From Triglochin maritima (Eukaryota; Streptophyta; Magnoliopsida; Alismatales; Juncaginaceae), in the NCBI GenBank assembly GCA_963682175.1, contig OY821777.1:16326001-16390000 (forward strand): DNA of 64,000 bases, read 5' to 3'. Each line of letters begins with the position of its first letter. The first letter of the stretch is position 1. The notes under the pieces were generated by a model. That model made no database searches. It saw only the letters and a program-made list of their open reading frames with translations, and had not been told where the DNA came from. Position numbers and translations under genes: made by a program. Below, in pieces: positions 34,164-45,513 of the stretch.

Positions 34164-35685
34164 TGTTGGCTTTTTGGTCTTAATCTATATTAATTTTGAT
34201 GATAAATCAAACTAATCTAAATCAATCAACCTAATCAATCAAAGTAAGCAAACATGATTACATGCATTGCATACATGTGTATACCTATTATCATCTTAAT
34301 AGGTTGATCAAGATAATCAAGAAAATGCGCATTGGGATAAAGACATCAAGACTTGTAATCAAAGTTTTGGACCAAGACATGTAATCTTATATTGATTGAG
34401 TCCATAAGGTTTAATGTAAATTTGAGCACTAGAATTCTGTCCCATCAAGATTCGGTAAGTCGAACCCTTCTCGGTCAACCGAAACCTTTCCTGTTCGGCC
34501 CACTGAACACCTATCGGTTACCCGAATACTTTCCATCAGTAAACCTTAAGTTGTTCTCTGGAATTGCCCTGACAGAAGACCGAACCACTTCAGTCGACCG
34601 AATAGCCCTGGACCGATTTCTGGACGTTGCTCCAACGGTCGCATTTGAATTAAGTCTTAGAGCCCAATTGACTTGACCTTTTTCGGACGACCGAATGCTT
34701 ATTGGTCAACCGAGTTCTTCTTGGTTTAGGCGCCCAATGACTATTTACACGTGACACTTGACCGTTGTACCCAACGACTATTTGAGCCTTAATTGTTAGC
34801 ACTAAAACCACGTCAACTTTGGTCTACCGAAGTATAGACGGTCAACCGAACTTGAGTAATCATATCCCAAACAATGTTACTATCCACCTTGGAACGGTGA
34901 ACCGAATGGACCGAACTTAAATAGGGCTAAATTATAGTTACTGGAAATTGGTGAACGGTGATCCGAACCTTATTTGGTCAACCGTATGCTTAGCTTAGAC
35001 CAATCCAACCTTCATGTTTCGGACTACCGTCCTACAAACGGTCGACCAAACCTGCATAGAAATCTGCCCGAGTATTAAGCAAAATTCTTGATTCTCATTG
35101 GTCCATTTCTCACCAACTCCCAAACGGCTAGTTGTGCTTAAAGACTTATAAATATGACCATATTTGATGGTTTTAGAACTTTTGAACAAGCACTTCCTAT
35201 CTATCATATACTCAAAGTCAAATCCTCTTCATCTTCAAGCTCTCATTCTTCTACACTCAAGCCGAAACTTCACCACTTGCATATACATTCCATATCTATA
35301 TCCAAGTGTGCTCAAGTATAGAGTGTTAGGTAGACTGTGATTCCATTTCCATATTCAAGAATCACCCAAGTGTTGTAAAGCTTCGAGGAAACTCCCTCTC
35401 GGGTTGTGAGAGGAGACACGAGTGAGACGAGGTCGTTCGCGAGGCTCGGTGTTGTAAACGACGTTGATCTTGGCCCGGAACGGAGATTAGTTAGTGGTTT
35501 TGTAAGCGAGGCTCGGGGGATTGAACGAGGCTTGCGAGGAGGACTAGGACCGGGGTGCGGTGCCGAACCTCTCTAAACTCCGGTGTCAACGATTTTGTGG
35601 TTTGCAATTATCTAATCTTTAAATCCTTCAATTGGTGTTTTAATTCCACATTTATCTAGTGATTAGAGGGTTAAAGATCCTAACA
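34164..35685 (+). mobile_element. Sirevirus-like solo LTR (1522 bp)
   Basis: Starts TGTTGGCTTTTTGG and ends CCTAACA, with a perfect 5-bp target duplication GTCTG (34159-34163 and 35686-35690). It has no internal domain. A TATAAATA box lies at 35147-35154. Upstream (34440-35050) is a cluster of degenerate GGTC(G/A)ACCGAA motifs. Downstream sequence containing GGTGCCGAACCTCT is shared, inverted, with 50760-51060. The TGTTGG start, the clustered CGG/CCG palindromes and the related copy with multiple PPTs point to a Sirevirus (Maximus/SIRE copia). Confidence 0.85.
34440..35050. repeat. Degenerate GGTCAACCGA palindrome cluster
   Basis: About twelve copies, mostly with TCAA or TGAA in place of the central TCGA (near 34479, 34590, 34685, 34706, 34840, 34895 and 35040). 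They lie directly upstream of the TATA box of this LTR. Loss of the CG centre in most copies fits decay of methylated CpG. Confidence 0.8.
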
Positions 35686-35910
35686 GTCTGGATATACATA
35701 TCACAATTCCACGTTGCAAAGATTCCACAAAATCGACAGACAACAAAACCTTTTGATCTACATATTATAGATTACATTATGACATACACAAATATTCAGT
35801 CATCAAATGTTATAATGAAATCCAGACATAACTTCAGAGATATTTGATAAAATATCCAGACATAGGTAACATATTCCAGACATAACTAAAGAGAATCCAG
35901 ACAAAAACTT

Positions 35911-37384
35911 ACCTAGACAAACTAACGTGATCCGTACCAAATATAATCGAGATACCTCAAATGTAATATTACATGTATTAGAAAATAAAATATAATACTA
36001 TTATATCCAGACCGTCCACGTGTTATCAAATCCAGACATAACTATGCAAATATAAAGAGTAAGAATAGTAAGTGCAGATATTGTCAGATTTAAATCGCCA
36101 AACGACGATCTAGATTCTGTGTCAACCAAACCCTAAATGTCAAGAATACAAGATTCATGTCCAGAGATCGTTCTTCGTTTGAAACTCACAAAAAAGACTT
36201 CCATACATATCTATCAACAAACCATAACTTCAACAAATGTAAAATCACAAAAAAGAACAAATGAGTTTTACATTTAACACGGAAAACTAACCTATGATTT
36301 CTTCTTCTTGAGTCATCGCAACATTTGAACGAAGAAACTATCACAAAAGCATCAATAACTCTCCCAAATCACCCAAGGTCCTTCAAAATCGTTGCTCCTC
36401 TCGTACTCCCTGTTGAAATTTTGTTTTGGTTTATGTTTTGGATTTCAAAACGTTTTCGTCTGCCCAAGAGTGATTTGATATGAGCTGTTACACATCCCAA
36501 CACCTCTGGGTAATTTCCGCAACGATCATCTTTATATTTGAATATTATTTGAGTGAGTATTTTGCAAAACCGACTAGGTCCACTATTGAGCTATGTTAGG
36601 AGTCCAAAAAATAGTCTAATTGGGAGCTCATTTATCACTTCTCCTACAGGTATTACGCACTCAAGGCACCCTCAAAGGGGTGCCCTGCCGGATCGCGTAC
36701 CACAACACGATCTGGCTGGATCGCATCAATACGGATCCCACGTCAGTAGGTTCCTGACCATTAGTTTTTTGTTTGTTTAGGTTTTTGTTAATTACATGTT
36801 ATTAGTTATTATTATTATTATATCTAGTTAAATAATTTTCTCAAATAATTTAAATATTATTTAATCTAATTTATTATTCAACTAATTTTTCTGAAACTAA
36901 ACTAAAATTAAATTAAAAAAATAAATGAACAACGTAAGTAACTAAAATTCATAATATTTTTAAGACCAATTAAAATCCAATAATTTAATACATTATTAAT
37001 ATTTAATAATATTTTTTGAGTTTTCCTAATTATTAATTAATTATGTAATTGATGATTTTCGTAATTATTAATTAATTACATTAAGTTATGTAAATGAATT
37101 AAGTTATATATTGGATGTTGGCGAAAAATATTAAATAATGGAGAAGAAAGTAACGTGGCCAAAAGAGAAACTGATAAGATCACTGTTAAGGAGTAAATAG
37201 TGTAAAGATCGTGGGATTAAAATCGTGTTGACGTGGAGGAGAGCGAAACTGATATGGAGGGGAGTAAAACTTTCTTTCCCAACACGTAATGTGACCAAGA
37301 TCATTGTTTTTTCTTGAGTCTACTGGTAGACGGTACGTGTGGGAGTTACAACAAATATAGATTGATAACTGAATTGCTAAACGT
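35911..37384. other. Anonymous AT-rich region
   Basis: No gene recognised. A perfect hairpin, GGCACCC and GGGTGCC around TCAAAG, sits at about 36665-36684. 36780-37130 is a strongly AT-rich tract. The 75-residue frame at 36553-36780 has no recognisable features. Confidence 0.5.
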
Positions 37385-38225
37385 CGCCGTAAAATTATTT
37401 AAATCACCGTGCGAATTACCATTTTGTCATTCTCTCATTTCTACTTATATATCTCTTCATTTTACTCTCCTCCCACCACTTTTTCTTCATCTTCCTCTTA
37501 TAATCATCAAAAACAATGTTTGGGAGGTCAGGAAAGGAGCCAACGGACGCCTCGGTGCACTCGAATATGGTCAAATGTCTAACTTCTTTTTAGTATAAAA
37601 AATAAAAACAATTAGGTGGCATCAACTGGAGCCCCCTATGGGGGGGGGGCGTTTTTCGCAGACGCCTCCCCAATGGGGTAGGCGTCGGTCTTAGACGCCC
37701 CTATTTTTTTAAATAAAAAAACTTAAAATTATACGGTGTGTTATCTCAAATTATTTCAGGTTCCGTTCCAAGTTTTTTGGTATTAATGGGGTGGATTACA
37801 GTGAGTTTTTTTGTAAGTCGGAAAGTTTTACAGAATACCACCTTAACAGGTCGGTCGGGGGTTTTGAAATTTTTGAATCTTCATCACTTACAAAAAAACT
37901 CATTGTAATCCAACCCGTTACCATCAAAATATTGCAACGGAACCTCAAATAATTTGAGATAACACACTGTATAAAAATTTAAGATTTTTATTTGGACGAG
38001 CGTCTTAGCGAGACGTCCCGCCTAAAAAAAATTGTTTTGAAATTTACGTAATCTAAACGTTTCGTCAGACATTTTCATGTTGTTGGTACTGGTAAAGTGA
38101 GGAAAACGTAAACAGAATTCTTAGTTTAAGAGACGTGACGAAATGTGTATTAAAAGACTTATGAAGGACAAAATAGTAACTAAACGGACGATTTAAGTAA
38201 TTTTGAAGCGATGAATCGTAGTTCC
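37385..38225. repeat. Foldback MITE related to MULE-C
   Basis: The left arm (37385-37850) and right arm (37890-38225) are inverted copies of each other. Matches include AAATTATTTCAGGTTCCGTT, GGATTACAGTGAGTTTTTTT and the outer AAATTA(T/C)TTAAATC. Each arm also matches 48160-48535, the TIR and first coding segment of MULE-C, including the intron acceptor TTTCAG and the following residues. The GC-rich GACGCCTCCCCAATGGGG block (37657) has a counterpart near 48385-48410. The element therefore looks like two inverted copies of a MULE end. Confidence 0.8.
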
Positions 38226-38929
38226 ATTCATAATTGACTTTTGTAGCGAAAAGGAACAAATAGAAATTACTTTAACATGTTAGTTAGGATGTAATCCAAA
38301 TTATTATACCTATTGGCGCTACTTTTTTATTATTCTCTATGCATATTTTAACGTGCATTATTACCGTTATGTAAAGTCTTTTCCAAAGTCCCGTCTTTTT
38401 TAAACAAATAATTGAAGTGGTGGTGGGAATCGTGGGATGGTGAGATAGTTTCCTTAGACCAACTTTATCAGCATCTGAGTATTTCTTGAACGTCTCATTT
38501 TCTCTTTCAGTCACGTCAAACCAAGCCCTCTACAGATTCCTTAACCATTATCCAATCCATCCAGTCGCACTACAGTATTTGCTGTCACGTCATTATTTTT
38601 ATTCTCTTCTCTAAAAACTCTCACAATAATCAACAAAATATATTAATAATCATTATTGTAATCACTCAATTTAATTAATTCATTCGATTTGAATTAACAA
38701 TTAATATATAAATACGAAAATATTTTTTATATTTAGGAAATCGCATTACATAGTACATTAACTGGAAATTTAAATACTAAAACTAGAAATATATTTTTAA
38801 ATACTAAAGTTACAAATATATCAAGACATATTTCCTCCAAATCGTTGTCATATATTGTTGACCAAATCGGCTTGAAGGTTCAAATGTGTAGTGCGATCAC
38901 GCAATTGATCTCTCCTCATCAAATACCTT

Positions 38930-40063
38930 ATTAATATCCATTATACGGTTAATAGAATACAGTACCGGGTCGTCCATGGAATTTATAGGTTGATCCTGAA
39001 TAAATTCATTTCAATCTCCAAAATGAGCATAAGAGTCACATTCATCCTCCACTATCATATTATGCATTACAATGCAGACTGTCATTATCTTGTTAAGCAC
39101 AACCTTACTCCATGCAAGAGATGACTTCTTCATGATTGCGAACCGCGTTTACAAGACTCCAAATGCACGTTCTACATCTTTGCGTGTCGTTTCTTTTCGT
39201 TCGGCAAATAATCGGTCATTCAGTGTTTGTGGATGAACAACGGACGGAATGAATGTCGCTCATTTTGGATAAATATCATCTGTAAGATAATATCTCATAT
39301 CATATCGAGAACCGTTAACCTCAAAATTCACAGGTGGACCCGTCCTTCCATTACGTCGTCGAAAAAGGGAGAACGTTGTAGGACTTTTAAGTCGTTACAT
39401 GAATCTGCTGTGCCAAAAAAAGAGTGTCAATCCACAAATCAGCCGACGCCACTGCCTCAAGTGGCATTACCACTACGCCCTTGATATTGACCCCTCCATC
39501 CAACTAGGCAATTTATCCACACTCAGTGCATGCAATTAATACTTCCTACCATGCCTGGGAACCCACGCTGCTCACCAATGTGAAGTAGTCGTAATAAATC
39601 AGAAGTATTTGGTTTTCGTAGGTACTCACCACCGAAGTTGTGGATTACACTACACCATCACAGAATTTTTCAAGTGTGTTCTTCGTCGTGCGTTCGCTTA
39701 GACTTAAGTATTCATCTACCACATCATCCAATACACCATATGCTAGTATTCGGATAGCCGCAGTACATTTTTGCAGGCCGGAGATGCTCATCCGACCGGT
39801 GTGTCCGGTACACGTTGGAAGAAGACATCGGAGGCCTCAACGACACTTACAATACGAAGAAAAACATGTTTTCTCATCCTAAATCTTCTCTTGAAAATGT
39901 TGTCACCATAAATAGGGTTGTCAGAAAAATAATCGGCAATTAAACGACGGTAACCAAGCTCCCTATCTCTATATGGGTTCATAGTTCGCCTTCTACACCT
40001 CTTAGGACGTGTACTTTGTTGATCCACCACTTCGGAGGCATACTCCGTTAGGGAGTCTAACAC
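38930..40063 (-). pseudogene. PIF/Harbinger (HARBI1-like) transposase, decayed
   Basis: The ATG at 40063 opens a 91-residue frame with the family N-terminal block, YGDNIFKRRFRMRKHVFLRIVS near 39880. Further blocks continue in other frames: CTAAIRILAYG and DEYLSLSERTT (39770-39690), FPGMVGSINCMH (39560-39520; family consensus has Asp where this copy has Asn), DIYP-like blocks (39265), DRLFAERKETTRKDVERAFGVL (39220-39150), and MHNMIVEDE (39060). At least three stops or frame changes and a lost catalytic Asp make it inactive. DDE nucleases of this family cut at TTA/TAA targets. Confidence 0.88.
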
Positions 40064-40225
40064 TTGCTCGTAAGTTTCGTTATGAGATGATTAAGACGAT
40101 GAGCACTTTGACATTGATGACTTATCGGATGAAGTCGTCGGTAGTGGATGAAGTGTATTTGTGAGATATGGTAGAACCAACCATGAGAACTGTATTTGTA
40201 GATGTGAGAAATAACGTTTTAGTGC

Positions 40226-40378
40226 GCGCGTGACTACACGGAGAACAAGACGATAACATCGAATTTTGGACCACTCGAAGACCTACAATATGCACGTGAC
40301 TACACGAAGCACAAGACGATAACATCGAATCTTGGACTACTCGAGCATCGAGGACGTACAGTGTGCGCGTGACTACAC
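40226..40378. repeat. Tandem repeat, about 70-bp period
   Basis: The word GCGCGTGACTACAC (or GCACGTGACTACAC) starts at 40226, 40292 and 40365, with AAGACGATAACATCGAAT between. There are 2.2 units, inside the Harbinger element. The antisense 87-residue frame here is only a translation of the repeat. Confidence 0.8.
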
Positions 40379-40742
40379 AGAGCATAAATCAAAACTTATC
40401 TTCATTTCGTATATGATTTGTTTTATTTGTAAAATTAACTAGATCTTAATAAATCAAAACCAATTTAATTAATTATGAAATAATTGTACAATTATTAGAA
40501 AATTCAAAGAACATCAATACATTAACTACAATTAAATTACAAAACCTAATTAATTAGATTACAATTCACTAATCAATACATTAATTTAAATATATACCAA
40601 AATATTTTTCTTTAAACTAAAAGGCTAACCGATCCGGGGGGGCCACACCGCCCCCCGGAGAGGACGCCCGGGCGGAAATCCACCCGAAAAAGAGCTCGGA
40701 CGGTTCCGCCTAGGAACCGCCCTCCCGTTAAGGGTGCTCTTA

Positions 40743-42266
40743 GATGGTCAGATTCTTCATTCAATGCAGAAACATAAAAAAAAGAGCATGTGGTGTTGGT
40801 TGAAGATCAGATATTGGGTTGCAACAACACATTACCTCCTTCATTGGACCTGCTTCCTTCACTCCTCTGTTCTTCAACCACCACCTCATTCTTTAGGTAT
40901 AATCCCTTCTTCTTTTGCCCACTATGTCTAATTTTTTCTGGGTTTCTCTCTTTTTTCGGTTTTGTTTTGGTAGTTTTTTTTGTTTGACTCCTGAGTTTGT
41001 GTTATTGAGTAATTCCATTTCTGGAATAGCGTGTGGCAATTGTTCAGGGTTATATTTTAGTTGCTTCAGGGTTTATTTTGGTTTTTTTAAAACAATTTTT
41101 TAGTTTTGATCTGTGGGTTAGAGATCCATGTTGTGGTGCTGAAATTTTGCATTTTGTTATTTATTGTTTATGCCCACAAGTACCAATTAAAATAATGTGT
41201 TCATATTGTCACTTTACAGTTGACTCCCTTGGATTTTCATTATCAGCTAACACGATCGTAGCCAATCTGCTAGGCAGATGTTTGTAGCTATGTCTGAAAT
41301 ATACGGGTTGCTAGTTTGAAAGTGGAAGGTTTCATCTAGGGGTGAAACTTTGTGTCCGAAATCCGTCAATCCGACAACTCCGTATTCGAAATCAAAAAAA
41401 TTATCCGAGAAAAAAAATCCGCAACCGAATTTGTATTCAGATATAAACATCTGTAAAAAAACGAAGCGAATATGGATATTAATACATCCGATTCGAATAA
41501 TATCCGGTTCGTATTTTATATGCACATATAAATAATAATAATAAACAATATATATGAATTAAATTATCTTATTTATATTATATTTAATATTTTTCATGTA
41601 GGTAAAAAATAAAGACTGAAAATTATTCTTCTTTAGATCAATCAAAAAATATTTTTAAGTCTATTCGGATTTTTTAACGAATTCGGATATCCAAATTCGG
41701 AATGGATTTTAAACTTGATTTGGATGCGAATTTATTCGAATTCGGATCCGAATTCGACGGATACGAATTCGGATCCCTTTCTCATACATTCGATCGGATT
41801 CGAATTCGGATTCGGAATCGAGAAAAAAAACAGATACGAATTCGGATACTAGCACATCCGCTTCGTATCCGCTCCGTTTTCACCCCTAACATGGGAGAAA
41901 GGAATCATCTTTCTAAATTTAAGAAGTGATTATGATCATAAGCAGTGTGTTTTCTAAGTTACAAGTTAGGATTTTGTCTTGAAAATAGTTTAGTACTAAC
42001 AGGAATCTGCAAAATACTTGAGATAACCGTATCATCCATTTTTTTATCCGCTTTTAGTCTTTAACACTGAATTTTGATTATCTTGACATATTAGTGGTCT
42101 GCTTTCTAAAAATTTAATGTTACACATGTAAGCACCTGCTAGATGGGCCAGTCATACTCCATTTCTACAATCTAGTGCTTCAACTTTACTAATATGGTTC
42201 TCCCCAGTCTGGAGATCAGGGGACAAGCATACATGGTACTATATCTTGTGTTTATTAAATCGTTTA
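40743..42266. other. Region without recognised gene, contains a MITE
   Basis: Outside the MITE at 41337-41888 there is only T-rich non-coding sequence. CTCATTCTTTAGGTATAATC near 40890 resembles an exon/intron border. It could be the far 5' leader of a transcript, but no coding partner is visible. Confidence 0.4.
41337..41888. mobile_element. hAT-like MITE with GAATTCGGAT words
   Basis: 552 bp bounded by TAGGGGTGAAAC and GTTTTCACCCCTA, an imperfect terminal inverted repeat typical of short hAT-type elements. The inside is rich in repeats of TTCGGATNCGAATTCGGAT-like words and encodes nothing. I could not find an 8-bp target duplication. The stretch 15610-15745 may be a relative. Confidence 0.55.
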
Positions 42267-44394
42267 TGTAACATCCTGAAACAACGAAAATTTAAAATTT
42301 ATCATCAAAACAATAGAGACCAATAATCAAAAGGTGAGACTGTTACTTCTCATAAAACATATAAGCGGTGCACCAAATTACATCAGAGTTTGCCAAAAGC
42401 TACATGATTACATCAGCAACAACAAAGGGAAATACAAGTAATCATGTCGACCTCAGTGGTCCGAGTGAGAGGATTCGATCCCAAAATGCGCGTGCCCGCT
42501 GATCACCACCCAGCTGGACCTACTGCGGTCCTGAAATAAAACATGCAACAACAATGTCTGAGTTTCCATAAGGAAACCTCGTATGCCAAGCTCACATATA
42601 TGCATGCAGTAGTACAAATGAATATATCATACTAGTAGCATGTCATGTCATCAACAGTAAGGAAAACAGTTCCCTCGAAGGGTAACACGGGACATCAGTC
42701 CAACAATCATCATCGGATCTCCCAAGGAGACCTACCGTAGGCACATACGGTCTAGCGAAACAAAACGTGACACTCCCCACACGCGTCTACACTAAACATG
42801 GGGTTCGGCAAGGAGCATCCGCCAGGTCCGCGCCATAAGAAACAGATCTGTAACTTCGTGGTCGAAACCACACCAACGGAGCCGTCGCTCGGTCGGTCCA
42901 TCAATCATCATCTCAGTAGGTGTCCATCTGAGGAACATAGTCGGAACAACATCGGCCCATCAATCATCATCGTCGTAACAGCATCGGCGGCAACACCGGC
43001 ACAACATCGGTGGTCCATCAATACGTCCGGCACAACATCGGACGGGTCCAGACCGAAGTCTGTCATGTTATCAGGCTCCATGAGCCGCAAATACCAACCA
43101 CGCCGCTATAAAAGCAGGGCAACGACCTCCGTAGCCATCCAGGATGGTAGTCACCTCACCCAACGACAGTTGCGAGTCCGCACAACATCATACATTGGGA
43201 TCCGCGATCCCTCAGGCCTGCTACTCTACAATGAGTCCATCAATCCATCACATCAAGTCACGATCCATAAACAAAGGTGACACGTCCCGAATACCCACAC
43301 TCTTCCACACAGTGGTCCCTGGGCAGGCACGCGTAACTCGCCCACCGTCACCTCCCGGCTCACGCACAAGGCGAGGACATGGGTTTCCGTGGACAGAGTT
43401 GACATCCTAAAAAGGATTGAGAATTCAGTTTTGTGCACAAAAGTCGACCGAAAGAGGCAACCCGGTCGACCGCTTCCACAAGGAAATCGATCAACCGAAA
43501 GTCTGTAACGGTCGAACTCTCTGTGCAAAACCTAAGTCCCAACGGTCGAACAGAGATCTAAACCGGTCGACCGATACGATGTCAAAATCCGGAGTCTGGT
43601 CAACATCAATTCAATAATACCGGTCGACCGACTCAGGGGTCTCAGTCGACCGAAAACTACCAGGGCATCCTAGCAGTTCCAAGTCATATAACTGTCGAAC
43701 GCATAACAAGAAACAGTCGAACAAGCATGCATATCTATTCAGTACACTTAAGTTCCGGTCGAATGAACCCAAGGAACTGGTCGACCGAAACACAGCAGAA
43801 GACCCTGACCCACCAGCACAATGCACAACCCATCAACCGCCACAAGGCATTGTTCGACTGGTGATGGTTAATGTCGGGCAAAATACACTACATCGGTCGA
43901 CCGCCCGAAGGAATCCGGTCGACCGTTGGTCGTCTGCAACCTTGCGTCAGCCAAGGATTTGCGCCCAAACTTGTCTCCGGAGAGTTCTCCGAGCTCCCCT
44001 GACCGACCAATACATCCCTCACATGAGGGTGAATAACAAAACACACTAAGAAGCCGGCATACCTTTCGAAAGCAACAAAATCCGCCGGAGCCTCGCTCGC
44101 GCAACATCGCCTCCGTCACCTCCTCGCACGTCCACCTCCGCACGCCTCACGCCGGGACCACACGACCACGCTCTTCACCGACCTCTGGTGCTCGATCAAC
44201 TGAGGGAGAGGGAGACGAAATCAGAGAGAGAAAAGAGAGGGAGAGAGAGATCTTCAGCTTTTAAACCCAACAAAACATTCTTCTCGTCTACAATAACCAG
44301 CCCCCCCTCCATCACCCTACACAATCTATTCTCCTCCATTCCCATGCACACCACTGTGCACCACCCTTTCCCCATGCAAACCTCCTCACTAATG
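42267..44394 (+). mobile_element. LTR-like element (2128 bp)
   Basis: Starts TGTAACATCCTGAAACAACG, a common beginning of plant LTRs, and is flanked by GTTTA on both sides (42262-42266 and 44395-44399). The right end reads ACTAATG rather than the expected CA, so the 3' border is uncertain. No gag-pol is present. It carries a strong GGTCGACC palindrome cluster (43435-43930), followed by a GA-rich tract and TTTTAAA near 44260. GC content is higher than in the flanks. Small open frames are judged non-coding. Confidence 0.5.
43435..43930. repeat. GGTCGACCG palindrome cluster
   Basis: About fourteen perfect or degenerate copies lie near 43443, 43463, 43490, 43508, 43542, 43564, 43622, 43647, 43689, 43717, 43757, 43777, 43894 and 43917. 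Of these, several keep the full CGGTCGACCG core. It is one of four such clusters in the window. Confidence 0.85.
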
Positions 44395-44399
44395 GTTTA

Positions 44400-44812
44400 T
44401 CTCATTGAGTGTTCAACATTTTTCTTTTGATTTTGATGACAACACACAATCAATATAGTGGTTAGGCTTGCTTTGTATCTTTCCAACTTGTCTAACTAGC
44501 TGCCTTTGATTCAATTGAGACCTTAAGGTTTCCTTTTGATGGTAGGTTCCTTAGTGACACTATTTACATATGTATGAAAACCAGTATTTCGTGATCATGA
44601 CCGAAATGTGACATTCAGTTGGTAAAGGCATCCACTAATGGACCTTGTGGTGGTAACTAGATGCTTATATTTGCTGAAGTTTCATAAGTTTATCCCATGT
44701 TTTTCTTTATGAAAGCTCTTGATTAACACAACCTATGATATAAGAATGTCAGATATATTATAAGGATCGTGTCCCTACATTGAGTTGATTTCCTTGTACA
44801 TATTCCTTAACC
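44400..44812. other. Upstream intergenic region of the K+ channel gene
   Basis: No gene or repeat recognised. It lies between the LTR-like element and the predicted TPK promoter, so upstream control sequence of the channel gene may be short. Confidence 0.4.
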
Positions 44813-44814
44813 AA

Positions 44815-44822
44815 TATAAAAG
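44815..44822 (+). promoter_or_regulatory. Candidate TATA box of the TPK gene
   Basis: TATAAAAG preceded by CCAA lies about 700 bp before the TPK start codon. A leader exon ending near ATG|GTATAT (44940) and an intron ending in a pyrimidine-rich TTTTGCTAG (45507) would connect it to the coding exon. This is inference from signals only. Confidence 0.4.
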
Positions 44823-45513
44823 GAGTCACAAACCAGATCTATATATAGGTGATCCTTCCTATCAAAATATTTGAAGCAACCCTTGCTTGGAGAATCAAGA
44901 ACGATGCATTTTGCCAGTGATATGGAGCCATTTGTGATGGTATATATATTTGCTACGTAATTTGTTTTTCTCACTTTCCCTATAATTTTTGTTTCTCTTA
45001 TATAAATTGATCTTCCTGCATGCATTTACCAATGGTATGAAATGATTCCTGTTCGTAAGATAATCAAAGATTGAAAAATATGAACTGTGAACAAATCGTC
45101 ATTGGTTATTCTTGTTCTTTCTTGAGACTATTTTAGCTTCCAAGCAGCCTAATAACTTATAAGGATATATCTGCATCTAGTTTGCATACGATAGCACATA
45201 TCTTTTCTTTTCGTGGCTTGCCTAAGAAGAATACCGTACTAAAAAGTTACTAATTTCGAAACTGATAGTTCATTTTGCTTCCCCTTTTCATAACGCAATC
45301 ACACCCTTAAATAGACTGAGAGAACATAAAATTAATTAGAAGCAAACTAGAGTCGGTTGGACTTCCACAAGGAAGCTACTATTAGGAAATGACTAGAAAT
45401 TAGCAATCTCAAATCACTAATATGAATCACATGGAGTAACAACCAAGATGCCTGGGCAGTTTTTGTTTTTGTGCCCTTCAATCTCATTTTTTTTCATGTT
45501 TTGCTAGTTGACA

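Larger units (their letters stand above)
33229..35910. repeat. Long foldback element, right arm split by a solo LTR
   Basis: The left arm 33229-33585 is inversely repeated at 34018-34163 plus 35686-35910. Matched blocks include ATGTCTGGATATTTTGTCAA, TTATAACATTTGATGACTGA and ATCTATAATATGTAGATCAA. The loop (33590-34015) has no gene. Removing 34164-35685 and one copy of GTCTG restores a continuous right arm. The stem is therefore roughly 360 bp. The superfamily is unknown. Confidence 0.85.
38457..40739 (-). mobile_element. PIF/Harbinger element
   Basis: Proposed ends are GACCAACTTTATCAG (left) and GAGCACCCTTAACGG (right, read inward), 11 of 17 matching over the first bases. Both are flanked by TTA (38454-38456 and 40740-40742), the normal 3-bp PIF/Harbinger target. 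It contains a decayed Harbinger transposase on the minus strand. The transposase identification is firm; the exact ends are less certain. The right end has a GC-rich subterminal block (40637-40730). No partner Myb-like ORF1 is recognised. Confidence 0.65.

Noticed and set aside
40620..40740. GC-rich block as a CpG-island promoter
   Set aside because: It is better explained as the subterminal region of the Harbinger element, and no gene starts after it.
5409..44394. The elements at 5409-7553 and 42267-44394 as the two LTRs of one giant element
   Set aside because: Their ends differ (TGTCGG against TGTAACATCC), each has its own flanking duplication, and complete unrelated elements lie between them.
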